A DNA stretch of 64,000 bases from Paralichthys olivaceus (GCF_024713975.1 NC_091111.1:13393001-13457000); one strand, 5' to 3'. Shown: positions 1 through 15,100, counted from the stretch's first letter. Translations and numbers: made by a program. The notes: generated from the letters alone by a model not told the origin.

Positions 1-3000
1 GGAGATCTGCTCTCACACAACATTCCTCAACCGTCGTGAAGAGCTCCTGCACACAGACAAGGAGCCGATATCTTGAATGAGCAAATGCAGTGTACATAGG
101 TATACAGTATATGTTTGAAAGCAAAAACAATCTCACACACACACACACACACCTTATTGCGTTCCAATTCAGTTCTCAAACTGTCCAAGCTGTTGAATAT
201 CAGTTCTCTGTGCAGCTCATTGCTGGTATTGCTGATAAACCTCCGAATAATTTCCCTCTCTGCTTCAAAATTCTGCCAGGAGCTCAGGGTGGCCTTGAGG
301 GGATGAGAGATTTAGAGGGACAATGATAAGTTGTACAAACAAATTCAGTCACAAACAAAATTAACACACCACAAAACAATCGATATTCAGTTAGGGCTCG
401 ATGTGGCCGGATCAATGATCACGGCAGGGGTTGTGTGGATCATCAATGACACTTGAACATTGCACACTGATGTGAGAAAAATCGAGTCTACCTGCAGGTT
501 GTGCTCCTTTGCCTCCTCTTTGCGGTCGACCTCTCTGAAGGTTCCCTCCAGTTCCCGTAGAGAGGGACTGAGTGCCTCCCCTTTCTGCAACTGGCGGCAG
601 TGGGACACCAGAAGTTCTGCCTCTCTCTTGTTAGCATGCAGGCGCCTCAGGTGTTGCTATAAAAAACACAGACAAGAACACATGTCACATGGCATCATCT
701 ATTTCTAATATCTGGATCATGATTCAATGTGAACTTCAATTGTTTGCTTGGATAATTTTCCTACAATTTCAATAAAATATGTCAATATGTAAAAAGAAAT
801 TTTAATACAGAATTGAATTAACTGCCATCTATCACGTCTCCCCAACTCTCCTACACACACCTGGTGAATTTGGTAAAGTTGTTTTGCCTCCTCCAGATCC
901 TCAGCATCAAGGATCCTGCTGGTCTGCTCCTCTGCCTCCCTCCGTGCACTCAGAACCTCCTCCAGAGCACCGCGCACCTCCTCCCTCAGCTCCTCATACT
1001 CAAACATGGCAGATCCCTCCTCATCCCACTGTGACTGAAGGAGGCAGGGGATCAGACAGAGGAATTTCATTCAGAAAACACAGGTGTGGACACATTTGTT
1101 ACACTCAGAATACCTGACGGAGTGAAGAAAAGAGGGCCCGCAGGTCGGTGGAGAGTTTAGCCAGGGCTGTTCTTTGTCTCTGTACCTCCAGTTCAGAGCT
1201 AACCTCCGACAGCCCAGCGAGGAGGCTTTTCAGCCACAATAAGCTCTCCTCTCGGGCATCTACTGCTTCCTGCAGAGCCTAAAAACAATAAAAGCGAATG
1301 CAGGTTGCAACTTCATTTGAGCTGTAGTGAATCATAACCTAATCTCTGCGCCTACAGCAGTACTCAGCTTGCTAGCTCACCTGAACAGCCGCATCCACTT
1401 CCTCCTGATGGCTGGAATTCCTCGCCATCTCTCTCAGGAGCCTCACCTGCCTCCTCTGAGATGAGAGCCAATCAGACAGTTCACAGAACCTGGAAAAAGC
1501 AAAGATTACTTTGAATCCCCTTCAGTGATTAATAAGACTTTGCGCTGTGTTGCTGATGCTGCAGATTCTGCTCTTTACCTCTCATTCCACTCTTTCCATT
1601 TATCAGGGTGCTGCTCCAGTTTGAGGTGGGTGTTTTTAATTTGCTCCGTAACCTTTTCGACAGCCTGTCTGGTGGAGTCTAGTGTTCGATAAGCCAGGTC
1701 GTTGTCAGGCAATTTACGACACAGATCCTCCATGTTCCTAATCCTCTTCTCGCACAGAGTCAGAGGTTTGCGTTCCCTGAAGAAAGTCTGGAGATAAGAA
1801 CGTAGGAAATGTTGAACCTCGAGAGGCTCCAGAATCGTGACAACAGAGACGTTAAGTGATTGAATCTGTCTCCTCGTCTTGGTTTAATCTGTTCTATATT
1901 TTTTCGAGACTCACTCTGTGTTCTCTGATCACTCGCTCGCTGGTGCAGGTGCCAGACACCGCTCGCATTTCTCTGTCCAGCTCAGCTCTGCAGTCCTGGA
2001 GGATCACAGCCACTCGACTGTGCTCCACCTCCACCTTCAGACGCAGCAGGTGAGATGGCACTTCGCCCTGGATGTCCTGTGCAACAGACAGAGAAGACAC
2101 AAAGCATAGGGGAAATGGAAGATAAGACATGTTGTGTAATGTACCGTACATGAGTTTTCATATTGTATCATTCCAGAAACTGTCAGAGGCAAGATATCCT
2201 TTGCGAGTAAACACTGAGAGGTGGCATTTTAATCCAACTAGTGCAGGTTAATTGGAAACAGAGAGGAGGAAACTCAATCAAAGCCAACGGTGCTCATGAT
2301 TAAGTTAATGAAGCAACAGCTATGCACCTCAGGAGACGTGCAGTAATTAGTAAGAGTGTTAAAGCATGGCGACCCCTGACCTTCCAGTGTTTGTGTAGCC
2401 GGCGGACAGTTTCTTGCAGCCCCTTTTGCTCCTCCTGCGGTAGGATGTCAGTCAGCTCGTCACACGCCTTCAGGAACACGCTCAGCACGCGCTGATCCAG
2501 TTGTCCGAAGAAATCCTGCATTTACAAAAGCAAACTCTGAGTTTACATAAAGGATCCATGGTAGTTTCCTTCTGTTTTATTTTAGTTGTTTTAGTTTAGA
2601 TAATAGTAACCCTATCCCTCGTGTACCTTCTCTATTTATAGCAGAAGGTTGCATGTTAGCTTACAGTATGTTTCTTCAGTAGTTCCTCAGGATCTCCAGT
2701 CTCTCTCAAGCAGCCCTGAGCTCTCTTCAGCACTTTTTCCAGCTCTTGTTGTGATTCCTCAAACCTTCTCCTCAGGCAGTTGTCGGCCTCTTCCTGCCTT
2801 CTCCAGTCCCCGACCTCCTTCAACAAAGCCTAGGAGGGAGGGGCAGGATGAAGTAGTGACTGCAACTGGTTTCCCGGGTATTGTTGTGTAATTGGTGTAT
2901 TTGTGTTACATGAAGCAATAGAATAATAAGTCACATGAGGTGCACCGTGCAGTGTTGCCGTCTGGAGGGGTTTGGATTTTCTTGTAATCTCATTAATATT

Positions 3001-6000
3001 ATCCGCGTTGTGCGTACAGTAATCCCAGTGTGGTATTCTGATATGTGTAGTTCTACATGTGTGTTTGACGCTCACCTGTGCTGAGCTCTGTATTTCTGCC
3101 ACTCTCTTCTGCAGCAGTGACAGGTCGAAGTTTCGGAGCATCTTACTGTTGGAGAGCGTCCTCTGCAGGGTGTGGTGATTCCTCTCAATCACCGATAGAC
3201 ATCTTTTACAGCTTTGCTGCTGGTTCAATAAATCCTAAAGATATTTATGAACGTAAAAAAAATGTGCGTTGATAATAGTCTGTGTACATCTTTCAACACT
3301 TTTAATAAATATCGGCTGATAACAGGTTGTAAAGGCAAAGATGGATATTTATGATGATCAGGAAAAAATTGTGAGGGTAATGGAGCAGAGTCTTTCAATC
3401 CTTTTGATTACAGAATTCAACACGTGACACAAACAGACAAGTCCCCATTTTAATCACATGATCTGATTCTGTGTAAGTGAAATCTGTGCATTGTTATCAC
3501 GTCTGACCTGCCACTTTTGTTTGTGCTGGGCCTGCGCCTGTGAGTCTGGGTCTCTTGCAGCAGCAGTGATGCGACTGGCTCGCTCCAGGGCTTGGTAAAA
3601 GGCAGTGATGTGTTTCTCCATCTCCTCCAACAGTGGCAGAAGGACATGACACTCCCTCACTAGGGAGGGGCATCGCTCTCTCACCTGGAGACAAAGAAAA
3701 CAAGATACTGAGCAGTGACATAAAAAGTGTGTTATTGGGATATTTAAAAGGTCTTATTGAAGAGGTGTGTTGATCTCAATGAAAGACCTGAGGTGGATTT
3801 CATACTTCTCAAGTTTTAGCCTTAAATGGTACGTACCTTACTCAGCTGACTTTTGGCTGTTGTCATAGTCGCCATGACCCTGGCAGCCTCATCCTGTGTT
3901 GCATCCTTGGCAACAAGCTGAGCACTGCGGGCTGCCAACTTGTATTGTGTCTCCATGGCAACAACCTTTTGCCTGGTATTCTGAGATGAGACGTGGAACC
4001 AAGGGGTCAGCTTATACATTGTTAAATTTAATACTCGTTCATCCAAACTGCCTTTGGCAATAAAACTAAACTTATGGTATTTTTGCGGCTCTGACTACAA
4101 CACGGCAGTGATTTAAAACTTTCAGTAACTCGTAAGTTAAAGAGTGTGTGTTCACTCAAAAGTAAAACAATTGGAAATGTTTTGTTTCTTTGCCATCTCT
4201 GTAATATGCTGTCCAGGGTAAACCTCTAGTTTTACCCAATGTTGGCAGGAAATGGCTCCAACCCCCTGTGACCCTCAAAGGACAAGTGGAATAGATGTTT
4301 CAGCATAATGTGTACATGTGCAAAATTTGTTTCTAAATGTCAAGATATGCTGTGATGCCCTTTGCAATTTAATCTCAGACCACTGCTTCATTACAGTACA
4401 AATGTTAATTTACTACTATCTCAATTACTGAACCATATTTAGAGCTGGGCAGCTCCCTGGTAATAAGTGTATATTGTGCTGTACTACTACACTGTTGTCG
4501 AACTCCATTCTAAAAAACCAGATTGTTAGACCCACCTCCACGTCCTGTAGGAAGCCTCTGACATTGAGGAAAGACACTTGAACGGGAGCATTGAGTTTGA
4601 CCTCTGCTGAGTCCAGCAGCACTTTCAGGGCCAAAGCAGCCTTCAGATGGTCTTTTCTCCACTTCTCCAACTCATCTTCTCTCGCATACTGCAGCCAAAG
4701 AAAGATAATACAGACAATCTATCAATCACACCATAACCAAAAGAAAACTTAACACTTTTTGTCCTGTGCTATTTAAATCAAATAGAATTTGACCTAATTC
4801 TGTGTTTTGTGTGATATGCAGTATCTTATTAGTTGTTGTATATTTAGTTTGTTACTTGTTTGACTTGGAGGAAGAGGTCTCTCCACCGTCCATTCAACAG
4901 AAGCAGCTGCTGCTTGAGATCAAGTGACACAGTCTCATCACACGTTTCAATGAGAAAATTCCCAGAGTCATTCATGGTTGAATGCTGATCCATCCAGTGG
5001 CTGAGGTTCCTGAAAAACTCCTGGAAGAGAGGCAGACTCTATGAAAGAATGAAATTAACGACACAAAGAAATTAAGAGAAACAAAGAACAAAACAAAGAC
5101 GGAGTGTTAAAGAAAGAAACAAAGACAGCTCATCAAAAAAAAAAAAAGAAACAAAGAGCGCGATTCAAAGAAAGGACAATAAAAAACTGGGGTAATTAGC
5201 TGTCTAATCCTTGGTGGGGATGTGAATCTGAGGTAACCATGGTAATGCGACAACTGGAACATCCTTGGTGGCTTGTTGTAAGTCAAGGAGATCATTTGAT
5301 ACATGAGCGGAGACTGCTAATAGAATCCTACTTATGCAAACTAAATGCTTGAAACTGGGCTGACGTGCATTTTACTTGCAATTTCTGAAGAAACTTGAGT
5401 CGATTAAATAGATGCTTGCATGAGGGGACTCTTGAAAAATACTTTGAAGTATATGATGGGGTTTTCTAGAATCACTCTTTTACCCTTTTAGTGTTTTCCG
5501 GCTGGCTCAGGGCTTCCTCTGAATCCTCCAGCCAGGCCTGTAAGGAGGCCACCGTGGAGCTGTACCTCTCCCAGTTGGACAGCACCTCCTCCAGCATGCT
5601 CCTCACGCTGCGAAGCTCCATGGACAGACTCCGCCACTGAGTCACCACCTCCCGCATGAACCTGCGCACCCCCACCTCGCCCTCATCCACTGGAGGAGAG
5701 ATACATCAATTTTAATGACAATGACAGGGATATTTCAAAAAAACAGACCCACAGCTGGAACCGTTATTATCTCTGATTCTCTTACTTGCTGCATTTTCAA
5801 ATACTTTGACATGATATGTGGCCGCTGTTTGGGGAAAGTAACCACCTTAAACTTTAATGCACAGGACAGATGGTACACACAGTACAAACAGACAAAGAGC
5901 CCATGTAGGCTGATGGAGCAACATGCACAAATCTATGACCCTGAAAACTCACTTCAAGCAGATGGATTCAATTTGCTTGTGTGTTTTATTTCCTCAGAGT

Positions 6001-6937
6001 GAACTCTCCAGTCTCAGAAGTCCTGTACCACAAACCACTGCCAGCCAGTGTGCAGCTGATAAATGAATCCACAAAGTACAAATAACCATTTTCAATCAGA
6101 AACAACAAGTGCAATGGCCTGGAAAAAAGTACATGTGATGCCTCTCTTCTATCTGTCCATACATCCTTAGTATTAACTCAAACTGATCCAAATGGTCTCT
6201 TATCCAGCGTCTCAGAGCCCATGGTGCTTACTACCAGCAGAGCTCCTGCCTGTGTGCTGGTGAGGGGGTATCACATTTGTGGGATCGGCCAATCGAGCCT
6301 TCCGATGTCCTGATTTCTCACCACATCTCACTTTCTCTGCTCTGCACACCCTACAGCGACACAACCCCGAAACCAAAAAGTGAGCTCAGTTTGCGCCCAG
6401 AGACGAGCAGAAGTGGAGCAGCCCCCAACTAGCAAATGGGGTCGTATTCCCCACTGAGAGCTAAGAGTGGAGGAACCTCATTTAGCTGTCGCCTGCAGAC
6501 CCCCCCCCCCCCCCCCCCCCCCCAACCACCAGGCTGTAAAACCAGACAGGCGCAGAGTGAGCACCTATGATGAGAAAGCCTCACTGGTTACTGAGCTGTG
6601 GACAGTGGATAATAAAGTTGAGATGTAGCACACAATTGTGAGATATTTATACACCGTGGAGGTATCCAATCAGTTTCAAATGAATAACAACATTCAAAGG
6701 ACAGAATGCAGTTAGTGTTGGCTAACAGGCAATATATATCTAACCCTCTATACCATCAATGATCCAGCCGTAACACTTATATTGAGATATCCTGTGCATT
6801 TAATATTTGCTGATGTATTAGACTTGTTTGTGGAACGATCCCAATCGATGAGCAGTGCTGCTTTATTGCATTATTGGGATTTAATAGGATTTGGATGATA
6901 TTTCATGATCCTTTAATCACAGGACAGACTTTAAGCC

Positions 6938-7007
<70 letters not shown>

Positions 7008-9171
7008 CAGGGAAGACAAAGGGCAGGGTCAGAACTAAACCTGCAGCCACAAGCCTCCATACATGGGGCCCGCTCAACCAAGTCAGCTCTTGGGTGCTGC
7101 TAATAAAAACAGATACTGTATGTTCCTATGCAATGTCTGTATATTGAAGGTGTAGATGGACTAATCTTTGTACTAATGTGTCTTGGCATCTGTCTCACAA
7201 AGAACAGGGACAGTTCACCCTCAGTCCGTGTCTAAGGACGTTGGAGTGGATATCTCCATCAGCCTAGGTTTCTATGGTTACTGCAGATGATAAGAAGGGC
7301 CTATAATGCAATAAGTAATGGACTTGCGTAGCATCATTCTGATCTGACCTTGTGCAGTTTCTGACTGAGTAAGAGAGGACTCCTGAATAAGACGATAATT
7401 AAGAGAGCAAATTTCCTAACCAGTAGGTGGATTAAAACGTTTAAAGGTATTTTTAAGAGTTACCCTCAATTTACTATCTACTCACCGGAGCTGTCAGCTG
7501 TGACGTAGGCCTCTGCAGACTGTTTCAGGGACTGGAAGAATGCCTCGTAATTTTCAAAGAAATGTTGCTTCTCCACAAACGACTGATAAAAACAAAGATG
7601 AGAGAGATGTTATAACATGTGAAGTGACAATAATGACAATAAAATCATAATGGATATACAGCGATATAACCCCATGACTTGTATCTAATAAAACCTAAAA
7701 TCAAACTTTCCAAACATACAATAACTTTGCATAGTAACTCTGAGGAGATGATTAAGATCATGGATGGAGTGAATCAAACTCTGAGCTTACGACATAGTTG
7801 TCGAGCATCAGTTCCACAGACTCCTGTCGGCCATATTTGATGATCCAGGATTTGAGCTTGGTCTCGGCCAGAGAGAGGAAGGCCTGCATGTGGTGTTTGT
7901 TCTCCAGGAATTCCATCTTAGCCAAATGGACGCTAGAGGATGTGGAGACAAAGTTTATCCTGAAAAAGACAAAAGAATTAGACCTTCAGCTTGATCGTCA
8001 AATTCTGAAAAACAGGATGTGAAATATAATATTCTGGGCTATAATTTTCAGACTTCCAAGAGAAACTGGTGTGTGTCTTTCACACCTCTCAGCCATGTCT
8101 TGGAGTTGGTCAGGAGGAACAGGGACTCCATCAACACTTCTGTCCTTATGGATCCTCTGGAAGACCTGCTGGTGACTTTTCAGACTCTTCAACACATCCT
8201 GCACGATGTAAAGACAGAAAACATGAGACCACAGAACAACAAACACCCTGAACAAACATATTTGCTGTATTTCTTCATTCCATGTTAACCTTGTGCTGCT
8301 CCAGAGCTCTGTGGACGGTCTTTGCTGTCATGTCGTGCGCTTGTTGGACGACGATCTCTTGTCGCAGGGCTCCTTCCGCCTCGTGCAGCCAGGCCCCCAC
8401 CGTGTCAAGAGGAGCGGGGAGAGACCTGTCCAGCTGCAAATGCCAGTCCAGGAGCTGAAATGTAGGAAACCATCGAGAAGACAAACAGCAGATTATGATT
8501 ATCCGGTTCATTCGTGGCAGAAAACCCAACCCTCAAACGTGAAAGCACATCTGATGCATTGCCTTTGTGTCATAGTTGATTTAAATTGATTATTAATGAA
8601 CGAAGGACATAGAAAATGTCCACAGTTGCTCATCTCACCCTGTTGGAGACCCTTTCCCAGGCTTGTTTGACCAGAGCCTGATCCACAGTCAGAATCCCGT
8701 CTCTCTGAGTGGACTGTAAGGCTCCCTCCACCGGCTTCCTCCTCATCTCCAACTGGACACGAAGACTCTTGAACAGCTGAAAACAAACATGACAAGACAT
8801 CAGTTCAGATTTACACAGCTGGATGTTGTCCCTCTTTTTGACTTTTCTGAATTACGTGAAAAGAAAATGGGACCATCCCGCACGCTGTTGAAAATGGAAT
8901 GTGTCCCGAGGCGTGCTGGAATAAGCCAGATTGACTGACAATATGACGGCTGCCGTCTGGTTACCACAGTGTAGTGCCACCGATTGAGCTAATAATAAGA
9001 GCGTCTGTGCCCGTGTGTTCAAACAGCATGCACACACACACACCCATGCACCCAGACACTAACCTGGTACTGTTGAGCGAGATTGCCCTCGGTCTCCTGA
9101 GTCTGTATTGCGTCTCTCTCCAGCTGGTCGAGACACATTTTGAGCTCCCTCAGGCTCTTTCGCTGCTCTCG
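1..9171 (-). CDS. syne1: syne1 N-terminal spectrin-like repeat exons
   Basis: Twenty-two exons from 9064-9171 down to the partial exon 1-46 encode long charged amphipathic helices typical of nesprin spectrin repeats. Conserved landmarks are DRSLPAPLDTVGAWL, DGVPVPPDQLQDMAER, KLKSWIIKYGRQESVE, VRSMLEEVLSNWERY, TVASLQAWLEDSEE, GNFLIETCDE with DLKQQLLLLNGRWRDLF, and FFGQLDQRVLSVFLKACDEL. Each has a close human SYNE1 counterpart in the same order. The leftmost residues (ELFTTVEECCVRADL) continue beyond the window. Five exons are exactly 165 nt and most others are multiples of 3, fitting a repeat-built protein. Confidence 0.93.
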
Positions 9172-12100
9172 CTAGGAGGTAGGTACAATGGAGGAGTGGC
9201 GAGGTGATCGACATGTGGAAAGATGGATATGTTAAAGTGTAAAGGGGGATAGAAAAACAAATAATATGAGAAGATGGAGAGAGAAAGTAATTAACCAAAG
9301 AGATGTTTGAGGGATTGATGATAGGACGGAAGGAGGAAGAGGGTGAACGAAGGGGCATAGCATGTACTATTTAACACATTCTCATAATCCTCTGTGTCTC
9401 CCTGTGGGACGAAATGTCAAAAAACCCAAAGCTGCCAAAAAAACCTCGGCTTACACTGGGTACTTTGTCTAAGACCCCCTGCTAACATTTCATTGGATTT
9501 TAAGTAACCATGACGATAATGCTGTGCCACTCAAAAGCCTGTGCGATAGTTTATTCAGTTTCAGCCTCTGTCTGTTCTGTTTTGTCACTTCCAATTGGCT
9601 CCTGTAAAAAGCTGATAGTTTATTCTCTATGACAGCTTACTATTTAAAAGAGATTAAGAGGATTTTGACAGAAGGAAGTTTATTATTTGTCATATTGTAC
9701 TCAACACTACGACAGAGTATTAAGGCCACTTAAAGGGAGAACAATTATGATTTCAGGAGTAAAGTCATAATTTTATGAGAATAAAGTTGGTAATTTTAGT
9801 ATCTGTACTTTTTTCTGTAAGACATGATCTATTCAGAAGAAAGAACCAGGCAGACTTGATGGAAGTTGCTTCTTTTGTGGAGGACGAAATGTTTGGCCAT
9901 GGTCCACTGTGAGATTATTGTTTGGTTGGATTGGATCCAGAAGGAGTGGATAGGTTCTCCTTGCTACTTTAATATCATGGCTGTTTTTCTCTTGTCAAAT
10001 TACAATCTTACTCTCTTACTAACATGGCTTTTTCTCAATCATGTCTTTAATATTACAACATTATTCTTGCATTGTTAAGAATTTCTTTCATCAATATGGC
10101 CCATAATGCTCTGCTGTACATCGCAACTTCTACAAACCAGAGATTCAGTTGCCTTTTATTTTCAAAATGAATACACTTGTTATTTTGTGAAAACAGCCAA
10201 CTGAACTTCTTTCAGTGAAAGAGAATATTCACGACAAACATTAACACATACACAAGACCCGACAACATAGAACAAAGAGGGTGTGAAACAAAACAACCAC
10301 AAAAAGCCTAATCAGCGCTGAAAGACACAGTGTGACACAGACATCGATGTGGTTAGTGCAGCTATACGTCGCAGCTCCTGACACAAACTCTATTTGCAAG
10401 CTTTCCATCAAATATGCTGTATCAACGCACACTGCCGATGCCCTAGGCTTTCATTGTCATGCTAATGGAACCAGAAGCCATAGCAGTAGTAGGAAACATT
10501 AATAAATGGTAATATCACATCTTATTATACTGGACTTCCTTTTGTTATCACGGCCCCGGAACCCTGCGGCAGGAATATCACATCAGGTAAGATAGAGAGC
10601 CAACATTAGCATACTGGCTCTATTTTGTGATGGAGACAACTATGTTTAATCTCACCCATACACTGTACAGCACACAGCTGTACTGTAATTCAATAGAGGA
10701 GCCACAAAAATAAGGGCTAATCAAATTTATATGGAAACCATGAATGTGCATGGGTGCAAAGTGAATTGGGTTTTGGAAAAATTGATGGAAAACCTGCCCC
10801 TGGGACCTTAAGTTACTCTATAACCTACCTCTAACATTTCCTCTATATCGCGAGCGGCAAGACCACGCTGCGGGGCAGAGGCCAGCAAAACAACGACAGG
10901 AAAGCAGTCACCACACAGAAACAGCAGACGGAGAAAGTCAAGGAGACACAGCGAGAGAGAGAGATACACAACAAGGAGACACAAAACAAGCAACACACAG
11001 CCAGACCTGATTCACATGACGAGTGAAATTACTTAGAGTAGCAGAGAGGTGGACGCTACAGCATCGGGACATTTTAGAAAGCAAGTTACAATTCAGCAGA
11101 ATTCACATCCCTGTAAATGCACTAACTTTTACTTTAATGGAACATGAGAGAAGCCTCTTCATCTTGCACTCACATTATTTGCAAATACCCAGCTGTGCAC
11201 ACTTCACTGAAACACTGATAAACAAAGAGAAATTGTCATCTATGTACATGGCTGTGGTCTGAAACACTCAATTGACATTTAAAGAGAAAGACAAGACATT
11301 TAGGATGCAGACAGGGAGAAGACAGTGACTAACATAAATCTGACAGTTACCTCTTCTTCTGGCTCTCTGTGTGCGTCGCTCTGTCCTTGGTCAGGATGAT
11401 GCTTCAGGAACTGGGCTACATATGTCATAATGGATTTCTCATCCGGCTTGTCCACATCAACATCTGATGAAGGAACAAAATAATTGCCATCAAAAGTCAA
11501 GATTCTGATGCACAAGCGATAAAAATGATACAATAGGGTGAAAACATATAAATATAATATAGACAGTATTGAAATTAATTGACAAATCCAAATAAAGTGA
11601 CAAATTGAAATAGAGGGGACATGCACAGAACAAGCTATTGCTCAGACAAATAGAGAGGACGGCTGATAATTCTTCTGATCATTCCCAAACAATTCCTCTC
11701 CTGAAGGAAAATAATGGGGGATTGAAATACCCGTTTGACTGACATATTTTATTGAGGAACAGCCGAGCGGCACCTTAAAAGAAAACAACCTTCAGCTCTT
11801 CAGATCACTGTCACAAGTTTGGTTTGGATGTTCCACCATTCTGAAGCTCATATTCTAATGGACCCCAATTACACTGATGTCAAGCTTGATTTGTCAGAGT
11901 TCATTCTGAAGGGCAGGCGTGAAGGAGCACAGATGGTGCTTGGCACTGACACGGGGGTGCACATATGATGCTCTGATAGATATCCACTATTGTATGACTG
12001 TATTCCACAGACAACCCCAGCTCTCTGTGATGAGAAGCGCCCGATATATGGGGTAAGTTATGTATTATTATTCGAGTAAAACATGGATCACATTGTTTTC

Positions 12101-15100
12101 TACTAAATATGTAGGTTAAATAATTTCACATTATTTTATTCAGTAGCACAAAGGTCACGAAGTTGCTTTGTATTAAAGATTAGAGGAAAAAAGTAGAAGG
12201 TACTGCAGCGACAAAAGACTGTCAATTAACTTGATCCTGTGGTGCTGTAAGTATGTGGTTGGCCGTGACCCAAGACCTGTTCAACTCCGTTTTCATCAAC
12301 TTAATGAAGAGGTCTCTAGGAAATATTGTTTACCTTCTGGGTCCAGAAGCTGTGGAATGCCTAACTCCATCTCGGCCAATAAAAAGGCCTCCTGCAGATT
12401 TTCACAGTTGGACCTCCTCAGTACACGTTCCATGTCAACGAGATTGGGCCGGAGGGAGTTGATGACTGCGAAGAATGCCAAACCTGTGCGCCAGCTGGGG
12501 CCAAAGTCCTTCACCTCGAGGCCCAAGTGTCTAGAAGAGACGGGAGGATCACAAGGTCACAGCGTACAAAAACAACACAGCCTGCAGTACTGAGGATTTG
12601 ATTTTCATGAAGCAGTGCATTTATCTGATTACTGATGAAGGTAGTTCACATACTTGGTGGCTGTCTGCTGAACCCATCTCAATAAGGCCTTCCTGGCTCC
12701 ACCCTGAGGAGGGAGGGGTCTCCTTTTGACAGGCGGGCTGGTGGTGTCAGTGCTGCTGGTGGAGCTGTCCAGTGAGGAGGTGCTGCTGGCCTGGAGTGCT
12801 GGGAGGCTGCTAGTTAACTCCTCTATCTGTAGGAGTAAGAGGAAGAGTAGGAGTCCAGCAACCACATCTACTAATTTACCAACAGATTTACACCTTGGTT
12901 GAATGAGAATACATCTGGTATTGTGTTTGTTTTTGCATCTGATGCACTTCATTGATACCTGGTGCCTAAAAATATAAATCAGTCAACTTGTCATCAAACT
13001 GTTATCATCTGCTTTATTGCCATGACCCTCCTAGAAAACCTAATTTCTTTATTCATCATGTTGTAATCTTGTAAGAATAAAACCATTTGTCTTCACTGGC
13101 CTGCTCAGTGTGCTGTTTCTGTTGCTTACCCAGAAATAATGCATTCTGTACCTGCGCCTCCATAGAAGTACGATTCAATGGTCAAATAATTAAATATTTA
13201 TCAACACCCACCCTATATAATCTCAGCCATGTGCAGAAATAATTCAAATATGTGCATCTCTCGGGACAACATCACAGAATGTTTTATTAGACTTCAGCCT
13301 TGCCAGCTGGGCAGTTTTTCAAGATGTATTCCTGTGCACGGATGATCTACTTCTAAGTTCCTCTGTTCACAACTCTGTAAACCATAGACATGAATGTGAA
13401 ATATCAATGATTAAGCTTAGGACATTTCCTTCATTTAAAATCTTTACGTTTGCAGGAATAGCAGATATTTACATGTAGGGATGATGCTACAAGATCTGCC
13501 TGGGGAAGCAAATACTCATGTGCAGAGATGATGTTTTGGATGATTGATTTTTTTTATTTTGAACTTCAATTCAATTCACGTCTTGGCTTTTTGGGAGCTG
13601 CAAAAACACGTTTTTCATGCCTCCTGCTTCTTGTAGTGTGCGTCTAGTTGTGATTTGTTGATGTCATGTTCACAACATGAACATTTCTTCTGATTGAATC
13701 TTTAAAAAGATAACATGGTGAATTATGCTCATTCCATTTGATAATTTGACAAATGGTCCTTGTGTAAATTAAATGACAGCAATGTTACCTGGAAATATAG
13801 GATGATGGTCCACACCAACCCCAGAACGATCGATGGTCGTCCGTCAACAATGTCTGTGGAGTTGATGTTGACTAGCTTGATCTGTGTCAAAATACAATAT
13901 CCACTATTTATCTATCTCATAACAGAACCAAATAATTCCAGATTCCAGTCTATCCACTTAATCTTCACTCTAATCTCATACATATGGATTAAAATACACA
14001 ATTTCCCTCAATCTGATTATTCAGTCTTGAACATATGTTTACACTAAATGAACAATATGTGTATAATTCTCAGCACTACTGGATGCAGATATTTCTGACC
14101 CTATCTATACTAGGTCCTTTAGTGTAGGTGCAGTAATATTATGAACACTGACCGGAGATCCTCTGTAGGCCGACTGGAGGGCAAATAAGAAAAGGAGAAG
14201 AGAAAGTGAGACAGAGAGAAAGGGGCTTGTGTGTGTGTTTAGAAGTACTCAAGATGTGTTTGATTGAAGGGGTATGCCTCATTGACTGTGAGATGCCAGA
14301 TAGGGTAGCACCTCTGAGGTGAGATAACATGTTGGAGTGGTTGGCTGAGAGGCAAGATCTATCACCACAACGCAGGCAACAGGGATTATATCCAACAGAG
14401 ATGGACAGACACAGAAACCGATAGAGAGCGAGCAAGGGAGGGAGAGATGAGCAAAAAAAAAAAGGTCTGTACCTTGTGATATGATGAAGTATTCTATATT
14501 ATCACACAGAGGGTTATATTACTGAGGCACTGCCGCACAACAGGTCACAACATGGTAATGCATGCCACTCGGCATAGGTAAGCAAGCATGGAGGGAGAGA
14601 TTGGGGGCAGGCGAGGGCAGCGTGGGGAAGCGTGAGATAGTGACTGATTAGAATACTCGCAATACAAGGTTTTTATAAGAAACCACAGCAGGTTACCCTG
14701 GAAATTCAACACGGGTGTGAGGCTGGAATGGTTAGCAGGAATGTTTTTGAGTTATGAATACACACACGTGCATCTGTGCAACAGCATGCAAGAAGACCAA
14801 ACTGTTGTAGTTATGTTATATTACATTTCATTTAGCTGACGCTTTTATCCAGAGCGACTTACAATAAGTGCATCAACCATTATATATGTTGGTAGCAACA
14901 ACGTGTTTGAATATATATTAATAAATATCAATCAATATCGATTTGTGAAAAATAAACACAAAGCTATTGTGATGACGGATCAGTTGTTTCAATACTGCAG
15001 TGGGCCTGAGAGCTCAACGTATTCCAAATTTAAGAAAACACATGCAATTAGAGAGAAACATTTGACAACATGTGTGTGCCAAATAGAAAACGCTGCGAAC

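Larger units (their letters stand above)
5690..7485 (-). other. syne1 intron with poly-C and GA tracts
   Basis: No exon was recognised in this 1.8-kb intron. It holds a 24-nt C run (6500-6523) and a GA microsatellite (6942 to about 7007); otherwise the sequence is unremarkable. Confidence 0.7.
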
